This document shows positions 17,367-26,898 of a stretch of 64,000 bases of DNA, one piece after another. Source of the DNA: Neobacillus niacini (lineage in GTDB: Bacteria > Bacillota > Bacilli > Bacillales > Cytobacillaceae); the NCBI RefSeq assembly GCF_000759675.1, contig NZ_BAWM01000020.1:572664-636663 (forward strand), read 5' to 3'. Each line of letters starts with the position of its first letter. The first letter of the stretch is position 1. The position numbers were made by a program, and so were the translations under genes. The notes beneath the pieces were generated by a model. It saw nothing but the letters and a program-made list of their open reading frames with translations. It had not been told where the DNA came from and did not search any database.

Positions 17367-19994
17367 TTAATCATTTATTTTTAGCTTTATTTCAAAACTC
17401 TTGCCATTTGAATTCGCCGAATCGATATGAATTAGAGTCTTTTTGCTAGATACTGAGGTTTTTACTCCCTCACTTGCTGCTACTACAACAGGGTTCGAAG
17501 CTTCAATTTCAAGCTTCATTTTATCCAGCTTAAAAGTGGGGTCAGATACGGCGATTGTGATTGTATCACCTTCATTTTTCACAAGAATTGAAGCTTGATT
17601 ATAGGATGTGATATTACTAACGGTCTTCTTTTTATCACTAAAGAAATTAAATCCCTTGATTCCCAGCTTCTTATTTTCGACTGCATGAACCTCTTCTGTA
17701 TTGGATAATACCTGAATGCTCGGGCTTTTTGCATATTGTTTCGTTTTGTCCACATCGAAATTAGGTAGAATCACATAAGCATAGGAAGCATTTTGTGGAT
17801 TCCTGCCATGGTCCAATCCCAATGTAAAGAAATTCTTCGTTACTTTTGTATCCGGGTTTGACGTACGAATTTTCCTTAGGCTTTCCGTAATGGTATCATT
17901 ATTGACACTGATACTAGCGGTCTCAGGGAAATAATATCCTATCTGAGTCCCCTCAGCATCCGTATTAAAGTTTATCCATTTCAAATCATATTCCCCATTA
18001 GCCGGATCCTGTAATGAGCGGCCATCATAGGTTTCTCCAGCTATACTGCTAGTTTCTTTGACATCAAACATTCGATTATCAATCGTCGAAATAACCTCTC
18101 TGCCCATCTGATCTTTGATACCAGACCCCAATAACACAATTTCATCGTCAAACATAAAGACGGACTTATTGGCTTCAGCATTTTTATAGACAACAAACTC
18201 CTCAGGTAACAGCCCATCCTGTTTGGCCTTATAGCCAATTTCGTCCCCAAGCTGGATACCAGAAACGCCATATTTACCAAGCTTTACTCCGCCCGAAAAA
18301 GTATTAGTTCCTACTGGAAAATACACATAATCATTTTGTGATGTCGATGATGCATAAAAGTTCAATGGATGATTCGTATTTTCATAGAATAGCTTTCCGC
18401 CATATAGCTCAGGAATCGTTTTCCTCTCTTCAACAGGAACCGTTGTCCCAGGGAGCTTATAAGGGTTTATCGCGGCAAAATAATTTGCCCCAAATTGTTT
18501 GGTTTGATCCCGCCCAGACAGATACAAATAATAGGCCCCGTCACCTTGGAACCACGGCATTAAATTTTCCCCGCTCATATATTCATACTTGCTGATTCGA
18601 TTGGAGCTTCTTGAAAAGGCAAATGCATAGGAATCTCTTAGATGGACGGTTTTATCCATTAAATTAAAGGCATAGTGGTTAGATTCTTCAATCCCATTTT
18701 TCGCCTTAACACTGGAATCTTCCATTATCTGATGAAAACGGATAATAGGTTTGTACGATGTAAAGGATCCGCTAGACACCTTAACTTTTGAAGAGTCGGC
18801 GATATATTTTATATGTGATTGTAACGCTTTACTCTCTTCTTCATTTAGATAGCTACTTAAATCTACCATTGCCTCAACAATACTAGTAACATCCTGATAC
18901 CCTGTACCAGTCCTAGATAATGCCCTGCCCTTCACGATTTCCATCATATAGCCTTCAAAAATGACGGGAGAAAACCCCTTATATATCCATTCTTTCACCG
19001 TTGGAACCAAGATTTCTTCAGGATTATATTGACTGTCATCTAATATGTTCATCGTTTGGATGATTCGGTTAAATAAGACTTTTCCATAAGAACCTGTGTA
19101 AGCAACTCTGTGATGCTGAATGAATGATCCGTCCTCATAAAACCCATCTGTATTCCCATTAATGATTTGGTTAGGATCAATCGTTTTAAAAACAGTTAGG
19201 ATATTATCTACTGCCTTTGAAACCCTCTCCTCATTACCAATCAGCGCCCCTTGGATGATTCGATTGGTGGCAATATCGGCAAGATTCGCGCCGGTATGGG
19301 AGCGAGAAGTTAAATCGATATCACCATCTTTGCCGTTTCGTAAATACAGGTCCATTGACTTCACATAGGCATCGATTAATCCTGGCTTATAGCTGCGAAT
19401 TTCATCTTCTAAAAGAAGTAAAATTTTCGTGATATTCATCGGCATCCCTATTTCCCATGAATACCAGTTGCCATAATACCCTTTTTCTTGATTTTCAAAA
19501 TAGTTCTTGTAAAGCCAATCTAAGCCCTCGATAACCTTATTGATGGTATCCTGATTTTGATATAAATTGACTCCGCTTAAATCTGACCGCTTGTAAGTTT
19601 TTGCAGCAAGTGCCATTTGATATAAGTACAAATAGGAGTTACTTAAATTAGTATCATTCTCTCCAAGAGCAAGATTATTAAATAAAGCTGTTTCTCTGTC
19701 TTCAGCCGCAATGAAAGCAGAAAGTCTTGAATTTGCCGTGTTGTGGACAGAATTAATTTTACTATCGAGTACGGGATTTTGATTGATACTCTCATTTCCA
19801 GCAAGATACTCTCGATAGTTTAATTTTAATTTCTTCATTTCCGTTAAAACATCCGCGGTGTTCATTTGACTTATTACTTGAGAAGTTGAATATTCAGAGG
19901 CTTTTACAAGGTTGTTAGAATCAATCACCGGAATCGTTAAGAAGGTTGATAATGCGAGAGACGAAGCTAAAATTCGCTTTAGATTTTTTTCCAT
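17367..19994 (-). CDS. Secreted PL8 polysaccharide lyase (hyaluronate/chondroitin-type), second copy
   Basis: 875 residues. Signal peptide to about VKA-32, then the alpha/alpha toroid of PL8 and three beta-sheet domains. The PL8 catalytic set can be placed by comparison with pneumococcal hyaluronate lyase: Asn237 (TGANLAD), His294 (SFIQHHR) and Tyr303 (YTGSYG), with NWYSWEIGMP as the aromatic patch region. PL8 enzymes cut beta-1,4 linkages next to uronic acids by elimination, giving unsaturated oligosaccharides; targets include hyaluronan, chondroitin and xanthan. With GH88, a sulfatase and an importer in the same operon, glycosaminoglycans are the likeliest target. No CBM or anchor is seen, unlike the other lyase of the operon. 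Last gene before the terminator. Confidence 0.92.
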   Translation of the reverse strand: MEKNLKRILASSLALSTFLTIPVIDSNNLVKASEYSTSQVISQMNTADVLTEMKKLKLNYREYLAGNESINQNPVLDSKINSVHNTANSRLSAFIAAEDRETALFNNLALGENDTNLSNSYLYLYQMALAAKTYKRSDLSGVNLYQNQDTINKVIEGLDWLYKNYFENQEKGYYGNWYSWEIGMPMNITKILLLLEDEIRSYKPGLIDAYVKSMDLYLRNGKDGDIDLTSRSHTGANLADIATNRIIQGALIGNEERVSKAVDNILTVFKTIDPNQIINGNTDGFYEDGSFIQHHRVAYTGSYGKVLFNRIIQTMNILDDSQYNPEEILVPTVKEWIYKGFSPVIFEGYMMEIVKGRALSRTGTGYQDVTSIVEAMVDLSSYLNEEESKALQSHIKYIADSSKVKVSSGSFTSYKPIIRFHQIMEDSSVKAKNGIEESNHYAFNLMDKTVHLRDSYAFAFSRSSNRISKYEYMSGENLMPWFQGDGAYYLYLSGRDQTKQFGANYFAAINPYKLPGTTVPVEERKTIPELYGGKLFYENTNHPLNFYASSTSQNDYVYFPVGTNTFSGGVKLGKYGVSGIQLGDEIGYKAKQDGLLPEEFVVYKNAEANKSVFMFDDEIVLLGSGIKDQMGREVISTIDNRMFDVKETSSIAGETYDGRSLQDPANGEYDLKWINFNTDAEGTQIGYYFPETASISVNNDTITESLRKIRTSNPDTKVTKNFFTLGLDHGRNPQNASYAYVILPNFDVDKTKQYAKSPSIQVLSNTEEVHAVENKKLGIKGFNFFSDKKKTVSNITSYNQASILVKNEGDTITIAVSDPTFKLDKMKLEIEASNPVVVAASEGVKTSVSSKKTLIHIDSANSNGKSFEIKLKIND

Positions 19995-20006
19995 AAAAAC
20001 ACCATC

Positions 20007-20609
20007 CTATGAAATATTGTTCGTATTTTCATGGTGAAATCCTCTACTTACTATGGAGTAGACGAGATAAGCACTAATACTGAAACTAAGCATCATCGCA
20101 GCCGGTAGATAGAAACATAGAACGATGCCAGCTGCAATGATGAGAATAGATAGAATCGTATGATGCAAGCGGCTGATCGATAGGAGCACCGCATTTTTAA
20201 TCGCATTTTTCCAAGTTACTTGATAATGAACCATGACAGGAAAGATATAGATGGAAACAAACAAGTACAAGATTCCCAATAGGAAAAAAAATGAAAATAG
20301 GATGTATTTTACACTGGAATTTACCTGATTTGTTATAATAAAATCTCCCAAAAGTAAGCCCGTAAAAACCAGCCACACAATACCGACCAAAAAGCTTTGT
20401 TTAAAATTCTCCTTAAACAGTCGAAAAAAGGCGGAAAAAATTCGAATATCGTTTTGTTTTTTCCACTCTCGGACAACCCCGAACAACGCTGTTGTCGCAG
20501 GGAAAATCGTCAAGATTGGAACACTGAGAACCAGCCAGAGGAGATTTAACAAAAATGCATTCATGATAAATTCCATTGCTTTATAAATTTTCCCATCCAT
20601 TATTTTCAT
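20007..20609 (-). CDS. YesL-like DUF624 membrane protein
   Basis: About 200 residues; I place the start at the ATG at 20609, just after the stop of the GH88 gene with a GGGAAAAGGG ribosome site, with an ATG at 20600 as the alternative. Four to six membrane segments, an early NLLWLVLSVPILTIFPATTALFGV block and an Arg/Lys-rich loop are typical of DUF624. Proteins of this family (B. subtilis YesL) are regularly encoded with CUT1 sugar importers and polysaccharide lyases; their role is unknown, possibly as an accessory membrane component of import or sensing. Confidence 0.85.
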   Translation of the reverse strand: MKIMDGKIYKAMEFIMNAFLLNLLWLVLSVPILTIFPATTALFGVVREWKKQNDIRIFSAFFRLFKENFKQSFLVGIVWLVFTGLLLGDFIITNQVNSSVKYILFSFFFLLGILYLFVSIYIFPVMVHYQVTWKNAIKNAVLLSISRLHHTILSILIIAAGIVLCFYLPAAMMLSFSISAYLVYSIVSRGFHHENTNNIS

Positions 20610-20625
20610 CCCTTTTCCCAAAGTT

Positions 20626-21825
20626 TTACCAATACATTTTCCAATCCTTCGCAAGCCTGATTAACGCTTCAAAATAATAATAGTCGCCCCAAATACAGCT
20701 TTCATCGACACCGCGGCCGCCAGCTTTATAATAGACCGCGTGCTTGAGAATCCCGTTGGCTTCACTATCAATCTCCGTTGTATAGTTTTCAGATAGGGAC
20801 TGCATCATAACGAGCGCTGCATTTTCATAAACTTTCTTTTCCGGATCCGTTAACGGCAAATGCTTCGTCATCTCCAGTAATCCGCACACGGTAATGGCAG
20901 CAGCTGAGCTGTCGCGCTCTTCCTCACCATCTGTAAAAATTAAATCCCAGTAGCAAACTTGATCTTCCGGCAGTCTATTTAAATAATAGTTTGTCAGTTT
21001 CTTCGATAACTCGATTAAACTCCAGTCCTGCGTGTAGTGGTAGCTGAGTGGAAATCCATAGATACCCCAAGCTTGCCCGCGTGCCCAGCAGGAATCATCT
21101 GCATATCCCTGATGGGTGTTTCCATACAATGGTTTTCCTGTCTCGGGATCCATATAATAAGTATGGAAGGTAGACGCATCTTCCCTGACAATGTATTTGG
21201 CTGCCTGCTTGACATGGGAATCGGCAATTTCGCGATACACCGCTTTTCCTGTCACTTCAGAAGCCCAGTAAAGTAATGGAAGATTCATATTACAATCAAT
21301 AATCATACGGCCCCGCTGTTTTGGATCATTTAAATCTCCCCAGGCCTGAATAATTCCTGCTTTATCATAGTATCTAGTAATCAATAAATCAGCCGCTTGG
21401 ATGGCAATGTTTTTTGCCTCTTCGTTACCGGTTAGCTTGTAGGCGCTGACACAGGACAAAGTATATAAAAATCCTAAGTCGTGATGATCTACTTCAATCC
21501 TTTGTTCAATCCGTTCTTTAAAACTTTCAACCTGTATTTCTGCTACTTTTCGGTATTTTTCTTCACCGGTATATTCATAGGCAAGCCAAAGCATTCCTGT
21601 CCAAAAGCTTGTCGTCCATTCCAGGTTTTTAATCGGTTTATAGATAAGGTTTTCACTGTTGGAATCTGGGAACGTGTCGGTGAAAACATCTAAACTTTGA
21701 TCTATTTTTGCTAAAACATGCTGAATCGCTTTTTTTACAAAAGTGCGGTCTACAGCTGGAGCAGTCTCAAACCGTTCTATATTCTGTATCTTTTCTTTCT
21801 TCACTTCATCAACAAAAACCGTCAT
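20626..21825 (-). CDS. GH88 unsaturated glucuronyl hydrolase
   Basis: 399 residues, no signal peptide, so cytoplasmic. The (alpha/alpha)6 barrel carries the two catalytic-site aspartates of the family: Asp116 in VDHHDLGF and Asp177 in RMIIDCNMN, 61 residues apart as in the Bacillus sp. GL1 enzyme (Asp88 and Asp149). The enzyme hydrates the C4-C5 double bond of the unsaturated uronic acid left by lyases, releasing 4-deoxy-5-keto-uronate and the amino sugar. This is the step after import of lyase products. The sulfatase gene ends 20 bp upstream and DUF624 begins at its stop, so it is mid-operon. Confidence 0.95.
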   Translation of the reverse strand: MTVFVDEVKKEKIQNIERFETAPAVDRTFVKKAIQHVLAKIDQSLDVFTDTFPDSNSENLIYKPIKNLEWTTSFWTGMLWLAYEYTGEEKYRKVAEIQVESFKERIEQRIEVDHHDLGFLYTLSCVSAYKLTGNEEAKNIAIQAADLLITRYYDKAGIIQAWGDLNDPKQRGRMIIDCNMNLPLLYWASEVTGKAVYREIADSHVKQAAKYIVREDASTFHTYYMDPETGKPLYGNTHQGYADDSCWARGQAWGIYGFPLSYHYTQDWSLIELSKKLTNYYLNRLPEDQVCYWDLIFTDGEEERDSSAAAITVCGLLEMTKHLPLTDPEKKVYENAALVMMQSLSENYTTEIDSEANGILKHAVYYKAGGRGVDESCIWGDYYYFEALIRLAKDWKMYW

Positions 21826-21844
21826 GTTACATCACCTCAAAAAT

Positions 21845-23257
21845 TTATAATAAAAAAGGATCTTCCATGTCTTTAAGCCATGTACGAAGCTGCTGTTCCA
21901 GCTCTTTTGCAATCGGATGGACAAAGGGATCTTCTATTTTTTCAGGCTGCAGCTGGAATTTATCCTTTTCTAAGTCATACAGCAAACGGATACGTTCATC
22001 ACCAGGGGCATAGCCATGGTGAATGACATACGTAAATAGCTTCGTTCGAACCGCTCTCCATCCATAAGCACGGTTATCCAGTCCCGCATCTCGGAAAGCT
22101 TCAATTGCTTCTTTACGACCAGGATATGCGCACATATATGCCGCTTCAGGTCCCTGGCATTCTCGCTTAATCAAAAAACTAGATAAATCGGTTCCCTCAA
22201 CCGAATTCGGAATGTCCAGTTGAAGCAAACTTAACAGGGTTGGCATGATATCAACCGTATTAAGTAAAACATCCGTTCTTGCTGGCCCCATCACCTTTGG
22301 CCAGCGAAGGCAAAAGGGGACCCCAATCGATTCCTCATACCAAACATGCTTTGCCATTAAGCCATGGGAGCCCATCATTTCCCCGTGATCCGAGGTTAAA
22401 ACGAGAATTGTATTCTCATCTAACTTCTCATCCTTTAACAGCTGTAAAATTCTGCCGAATTGATCATCAATACCAGATATCGCGGCAAAATAATTCATCT
22501 GCGTCTCTCTTAATTCCTCCAAACCGCCATCGACTGGTTCACCCGTATGAACGCCGAATGTCGATTGGTTCACATTTTCTCTCAGCATTATCTGCTCCCC
22601 GTTATATAACTGCCTATATTTTTCGGGAACTTGATCAAACGGACTGTGCGGCGGATTCCATGATAGAAAGAGCGCAAATGACTGATTGCTGCTGCGATTT
22701 TTAATAAATTGCAGTGCCTGATCGGTTTCATGTTCCACAGACCATTGGTTCACTTGAATTTTTTCAGGATTATCCTGCCAGTAATGGGGGGAGAGATGCT
22801 CATCCCATGCTCCGTAGGAATACCAGTGTTGAAAACCATGCCTTTTTGGCCCCGGAGGAGTATAGGCATCCCAATCCTTGGCACCGGATTCAGGTTCCGC
22901 GCTGACATTCAATTCCGGTAAATCCAGATGCCACTTCCCAATATATCCCGTCTGATAGCCAGCATCGGCGAGCACATCACTAATACAAGTTTCCTCAGGA
23001 CTCAGCATAACATCGGCACCAATTTTACAATTGGTATACACCCCGGTGCTCATCGGATAACGGCCCGTCAGCAATGATGCCCGGTGAGGCGAGCATAATG
23101 GAGAGCAGGTGACAGCATTGGAAAAAACAACACTCTCCCCGGCAAAAGCGTCAATATTAGGTGTAAGGACTTGATCTTCATCTTCATAACCGACCGCCTG
23201 ACGCCGCCATTGATCCGCAAAAATATAAATAAGATTCGGCTGCTGTTTACTCTCCAT
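21845..23257 (-). CDS. Type I sulfatase (S1 family), cytoplasmic
   Basis: 470 residues with no signal peptide. The formylglycine motif C-x-P-x-R is present as CSPHRASLLTGR (Cys55 predicted to be converted). The N-terminal PNLIYIFADQ motif supplies a metal ligand, and a later TSDHGEMMGSHG motif supplies the others. It removes sulfate esters, here probably from unsaturated chondroitin- or dermatan-type disaccharides after uptake. It needs a formylglycine-generating enzyme or anSME, neither of which is in the window. Lies between a PL8 lyase and GH88 with 15-20 bp gaps. Confidence 0.93.
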   Translation of the reverse strand: MESKQQPNLIYIFADQWRRQAVGYEDEDQVLTPNIDAFAGESVVFSNAVTCSPLCSPHRASLLTGRYPMSTGVYTNCKIGADVMLSPEETCISDVLADAGYQTGYIGKWHLDLPELNVSAEPESGAKDWDAYTPPGPKRHGFQHWYSYGAWDEHLSPHYWQDNPEKIQVNQWSVEHETDQALQFIKNRSSNQSFALFLSWNPPHSPFDQVPEKYRQLYNGEQIMLRENVNQSTFGVHTGEPVDGGLEELRETQMNYFAAISGIDDQFGRILQLLKDEKLDENTILVLTSDHGEMMGSHGLMAKHVWYEESIGVPFCLRWPKVMGPARTDVLLNTVDIMPTLLSLLQLDIPNSVEGTDLSSFLIKRECQGPEAAYMCAYPGRKEAIEAFRDAGLDNRAYGWRAVRTKLFTYVIHHGYAPGDERIRLLYDLEKDKFQLQPEKIEDPFVHPIAKELEQQLRTWLKDMEDPFLL

Positions 23258-23272
23258 TATTCCCTCTCCTTA

Positions 23273-26200
23273 TTATCTAATTGAATTTGGACTGTTGCCC
23301 TTTTGGCTCGGAATCATTTTCAATTTCGCTGTGAATGTTTTCCCTTTTGCCTCACTCACATTTACCTTCAACTTAATCGATGGCTTGGTGTTTTCCACCG
23401 TAATATTTTCATCCGCTTCTAACACCTTGAACGCTTTACCATCGATTTCAATTTCGATATAACCTTTGTTTTCCATGGTCGGATCAGATACGGCAATTTC
23501 AAGAACTCCGTCCTTCTCCTGCATTGTCACAGAGGCTTTTTGATAGACGGTCAGCGGACCAGCCGTTTGCTTCTCATCCTTCCAAAAATTCGCACCAATG
23601 ATATTCTCCATAACATCATGTACAGCTTGAACAGACGGATCGTTTCTTAATATCTGAATATCAGGCTTTTGAGAATATTGGCTAGTTTGTTCCTGATTCT
23701 GGCCTGGCAGGAGAACATAGGAGTATGTGTCATCGTTAGGTCGGATACCATGGTCAAACCAGATCGTTGTGTAGAATCGCTTGATTTGTTCAGCCGGACC
23801 GCCATAATTAATATCCTTCCATGCACCGCTGCGTTCTTCTTTTTTAATATTCAGCGATTTACCTTCGGGGAAGAAATAGCCGATATCCGCTCCAGAAACA
23901 TTCCCTTCAAGAAAGGCCCATTTGGCATCAACCGAATGGTTTTGAACACCGCTGCTAAAATCCATCTTTTCGCCATTGATGACCAATTCATTGGAACCAT
24001 CATTTCGGATTTTTCTGTTCTCCACAATTGTTTCAACATTTCGCTCTTCATTGCTGCTAATGCCTGCACCAAGGGCAACGATTTCGTTATCGAACATAAA
24101 CCATGACTTTTTCGCAATCAACGAACTGTTCCAGGCATCGTAAGACATTCCCGCAGTTCCAAAATTCTTGAGCGTCGAACCTCCTGTCCATGCCTCCGAG
24201 GATCGATGTTCGCCACTTCCATCCGCTCGCCGCATCGTATCAACGGTTGTGCCAGGCATTCGGTAAGAATCTACCGTCGGCCAAAAATCATCACTATATT
24301 GAGCGAGATCGGCATTATACAAATACGTCATCCCTTCTCCCGTGTACCAGCCCTTCCGGTTTTCATCATTCATGTCTTCATAATTTTGTATCCGGTTCGA
24401 GTACATACTGATACCGAACGCATAGCCCGGTTTACTGTGGATAACTCGGTCCATCGAAGCAAACGTCTTATGAAAATCAAGATCTCCACGAGGTGTGACC
24501 GCTTGATTTTCCAAAAGCTGCTTAGCTAAGGTAATATCGCGGAAGTTGCCTGCGTTTTGAAAATAATCCAAGTACGAATCTTCTTGCATCCAGTATTTTG
24601 CCATGCTCTTATACTTTTCTGCATATGGCTCAGGTGCAAATTGAGCCATGCGAATCACACTTTTAATAATGGTATGCCCTGCCTGATGATCCTGAAGGAA
24701 ATCACGCGAAATTGCTCTTCCTCGCACCATATCCATCAAAGCGCCTTTATACATAAAGGGCTCATAGGCATTTTCAATCCAGTCATAAACATTGGTAACC
24801 TTAGGATCCGTCACTTTCCAGGTAGAATTGCTTAACAGCTCGAACATATCAGTCAAGCCTTCAATTAAAACAATGCCGTATGACCCGTTATAAGCAATAT
24901 TCCCATGCTGCACGAAGGAGCCATCTTCGTAAAAACCGTCTCCTTCGGTCACGTTTTCAAACGTTTGACTTAGAGCATCCCGAGCAGCAGCAATTTTTCC
25001 AGCATCCTTCACAATTACCCCGCGCACACCGACTACCTTGCTTACATCAATTCGATTGGCTCCAAGGGCTTCTCGATATTTCTCCGGGGTTGTGGCTCCG
25101 GATTTGGTTGGATCCGGCTGGAAGTGGTCCACTACGTTCAAGTAGCGATGAACCTTTTCTTGATCCAAATAATCATATAAAAGGACCATTAAACTGTTTA
25201 ATTCATTGGGGACACCAATTTCCCAGTGCCACCAATTGCTATATTGAGCAATATTTTCGTTATAGCGGTTTTGATACAGCCACTCAAGCGCCTCCGAAAT
25301 ATCCTTTAGCAATTGCGGATTGCGATAAAGGGAGGAATGTTTATTGGCAAAAGCCTTAGCCATGATCGTTAGATTGCGGTAGCTGTCTCGAATATCAGCC
25401 GAATCGTCTGTACTTGCAAAATCAAACCAAAGGAAAGAGCGGTCGTTATTTTTAAACATCGTTTTCCAAAGTGCTTCCGCTGATTTTGTCTGGCTCTCAA
25501 TCATTTCGTTCATCCGCTCATTCGACGGGTCGTACGAATCAAGACCAGTCATCAGGCTTTCCCGCTTTTTACGAAGCTGATCATATTCATCCTGGACCGC
25601 ATCGGTAACGGTAATCTGGCTTTCACTCTTTAATCGACCGTCCTCTGTCTCTACCGTAATGACAGCTGTTCCTGATGATTTCGCTTCAAGGAGACCTTTT
25701 CGAACTGAAGCGACTGCTTCGTTGGAAGACCTCCACACCAGCTTTTCTGCATCGGCATTGGCAGGTGCGATGATTGCCTGAAGCAATCGGACTTGGCCTG
25801 ATTCAAGCTGGAGTTCCTTTGGTTGCAGGTCCAGCTCCGTTGCCTCCGGTCGTTCAATCGCATCATTTTTGATAATCTTTACTGTACTGGTGGCATAAAG
25901 CCCATTATCTGTAAAAGCCATAATCGTTGTCTCCCCGGCTTTCACACCTGTCACAGTTCCATTACTTACCGTAGCAATCGTTTGATCCGCAGATTCCCAA
26001 GATATCTTGGAACTCGCATCAGCGGGGTCCATTTTCACATGCAATGAAGCAGTCTCCTGCTCTTTGATAGTCGTTTCACTTTCCTCGATGACAATGGACG
26101 TCGCTGGCTGGATGAGCTGCAGTGAAACGTCATCAAACAGGACTGTACCCGTTCCTGTTTCGAAGAAAAGCTGGACACGGATGCTATCGGCATTGGCAGG

Positions 26201-26683
26201 AGTCTTTACCTCCATTTTGATTTGCGACCAATCATTCGTACCGGTTAATCTTGAAGAGTAAAGTAAGCCAAGCTGCTGGGTTCCTTCATATAAAACAACT
26301 CTCATCCTTGCACCTTGACCGCTGACGATATTCTCTGTCTTCAACCATGTACTTAACTGATACGTTTTTCCGCCTTGAACCGGTACATCCTGTGACACGG
26401 CAGCTCTGGCAGATTGTGCCGCTGTGATTTTTAAACCATACTCACCCGTCCGGCTTGCATCCTTTGCAATTGATACAACGGGGCTACCGGTAGGTTTCCA
26501 GACACTCCATTTTGCTGCACCTAATTGATCCCAGCCTGATTTTGGCGCCTCAGTTTCTTCAAAACTAGTATTCAATAATAAAGTAGATTCATTGGCAAAA
26601 GTAAACGGCACATGAGCGGTCATCGCTACTAGTAATGAAAAAATAATAAAGATAGACAATCCTTTTTTTCGTATCTGCTTCAT
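23273..26683 (-). CDS. Secreted PL8 polysaccharide lyase with CBM and Ig-like domains
   Basis: 1,136 residues. Signal peptide to about TFA-30; a CBM4/9-like carbohydrate-binding domain (about 33-190); two Big_2-type Ig domains (about 195-275 and 280-360, ISWESADQTIATVSNGTVTGVKAG); then the PL8 catalytic module. Catalytic residues by family comparison: Asn543 (LGANRID), His593 (SFVQHGN), Tyr602 (YNGSYG); NWWHWEIGVP is the aromatic patch. The extra domains probably tether it to an insoluble or complex substrate, in contrast to the simpler lyase at 17367..19994; the two share the same fold but are diverged, so they may cut different polymers. It is the first enzyme gene after the importer genes. 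Confidence 0.94.
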   Translation of the reverse strand: MKQIRKKGLSIFIIFSLLVAMTAHVPFTFANESTLLLNTSFEETEAPKSGWDQLGAAKWSVWKPTGSPVVSIAKDASRTGEYGLKITAAQSARAAVSQDVPVQGGKTYQLSTWLKTENIVSGQGARMRVVLYEGTQQLGLLYSSRLTGTNDWSQIKMEVKTPANADSIRVQLFFETGTGTVLFDDVSLQLIQPATSIVIEESETTIKEQETASLHVKMDPADASSKISWESADQTIATVSNGTVTGVKAGETTIMAFTDNGLYATSTVKIIKNDAIERPEATELDLQPKELQLESGQVRLLQAIIAPANADAEKLVWRSSNEAVASVRKGLLEAKSSGTAVITVETEDGRLKSESQITVTDAVQDEYDQLRKKRESLMTGLDSYDPSNERMNEMIESQTKSAEALWKTMFKNNDRSFLWFDFASTDDSADIRDSYRNLTIMAKAFANKHSSLYRNPQLLKDISEALEWLYQNRYNENIAQYSNWWHWEIGVPNELNSLMVLLYDYLDQEKVHRYLNVVDHFQPDPTKSGATTPEKYREALGANRIDVSKVVGVRGVIVKDAGKIAAARDALSQTFENVTEGDGFYEDGSFVQHGNIAYNGSYGIVLIEGLTDMFELLSNSTWKVTDPKVTNVYDWIENAYEPFMYKGALMDMVRGRAISRDFLQDHQAGHTIIKSVIRMAQFAPEPYAEKYKSMAKYWMQEDSYLDYFQNAGNFRDITLAKQLLENQAVTPRGDLDFHKTFASMDRVIHSKPGYAFGISMYSNRIQNYEDMNDENRKGWYTGEGMTYLYNADLAQYSDDFWPTVDSYRMPGTTVDTMRRADGSGEHRSSEAWTGGSTLKNFGTAGMSYDAWNSSLIAKKSWFMFDNEIVALGAGISSNEERNVETIVENRKIRNDGSNELVINGEKMDFSSGVQNHSVDAKWAFLEGNVSGADIGYFFPEGKSLNIKKEERSGAWKDINYGGPAEQIKRFYTTIWFDHGIRPNDDTYSYVLLPGQNQEQTSQYSQKPDIQILRNDPSVQAVHDVMENIIGANFWKDEKQTAGPLTVYQKASVTMQEKDGVLEIAVSDPTMENKGYIEIEIDGKAFKVLEADENITVENTKPSIKLKVNVSEAKGKTFTAKLKMIPSQKGNSPNSIR

Positions 26684-26712
26684 GTTTATCCGATTCGCTC
26701 CTTTTATCCTTT

Positions 26713-26898
26713 GGCTGTGTTAAAGCTAAATGTTGATATTGGCACTCTGTTGATTTGCGCGGAAGGCACGAAGACTCCTGCGGGAGGACGGGGCAGGGGA
26801 GACCCCACAGGCGCTTAAGCGCCGAGGAGGCTCCCCGGACCGCCCTAAGGTGCGCGAAGTGCCTGGAGCGCAAATCAACAGACAAATTTAACACAGGC
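26713..26898. mobile_element. MITE-like palindromic element inside the operon
   Basis: GC-rich block of about 185 bp between the permease stop and the first lyase. Perfect 15-bp inner inverted repeats TCTGTTGATTTGCGC (26746..26760) and GCGCAAATCAACAGA (26868..26882), outer near-perfect GGCTGTGTTAAA / TTTAACACAGGC, and an internal palindrome GGCGCTTAAGCGCC. It encodes no protein. Similar palindromes with CTCCTGCGGGAG and GGAGGCTCCC cores are common in Bacillaceae intergenic DNA. Its right edge overlaps the TAG of the permease gene. Confidence 0.75.

Noticed and set aside
17367..19994. Xanthan lyase as the specific call for the PL8 enzymes
   Set aside because: PL8 includes xanthan lyases, but GH88, sulfatase and absence of mannose-handling genes in this operon favour glycosaminoglycans; not excluded.
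22279..22704. 141-codon plus-strand frame within the sulfatase gene
   Set aside because: Antisense shadow; the sulfatase frame carries the conserved motifs.
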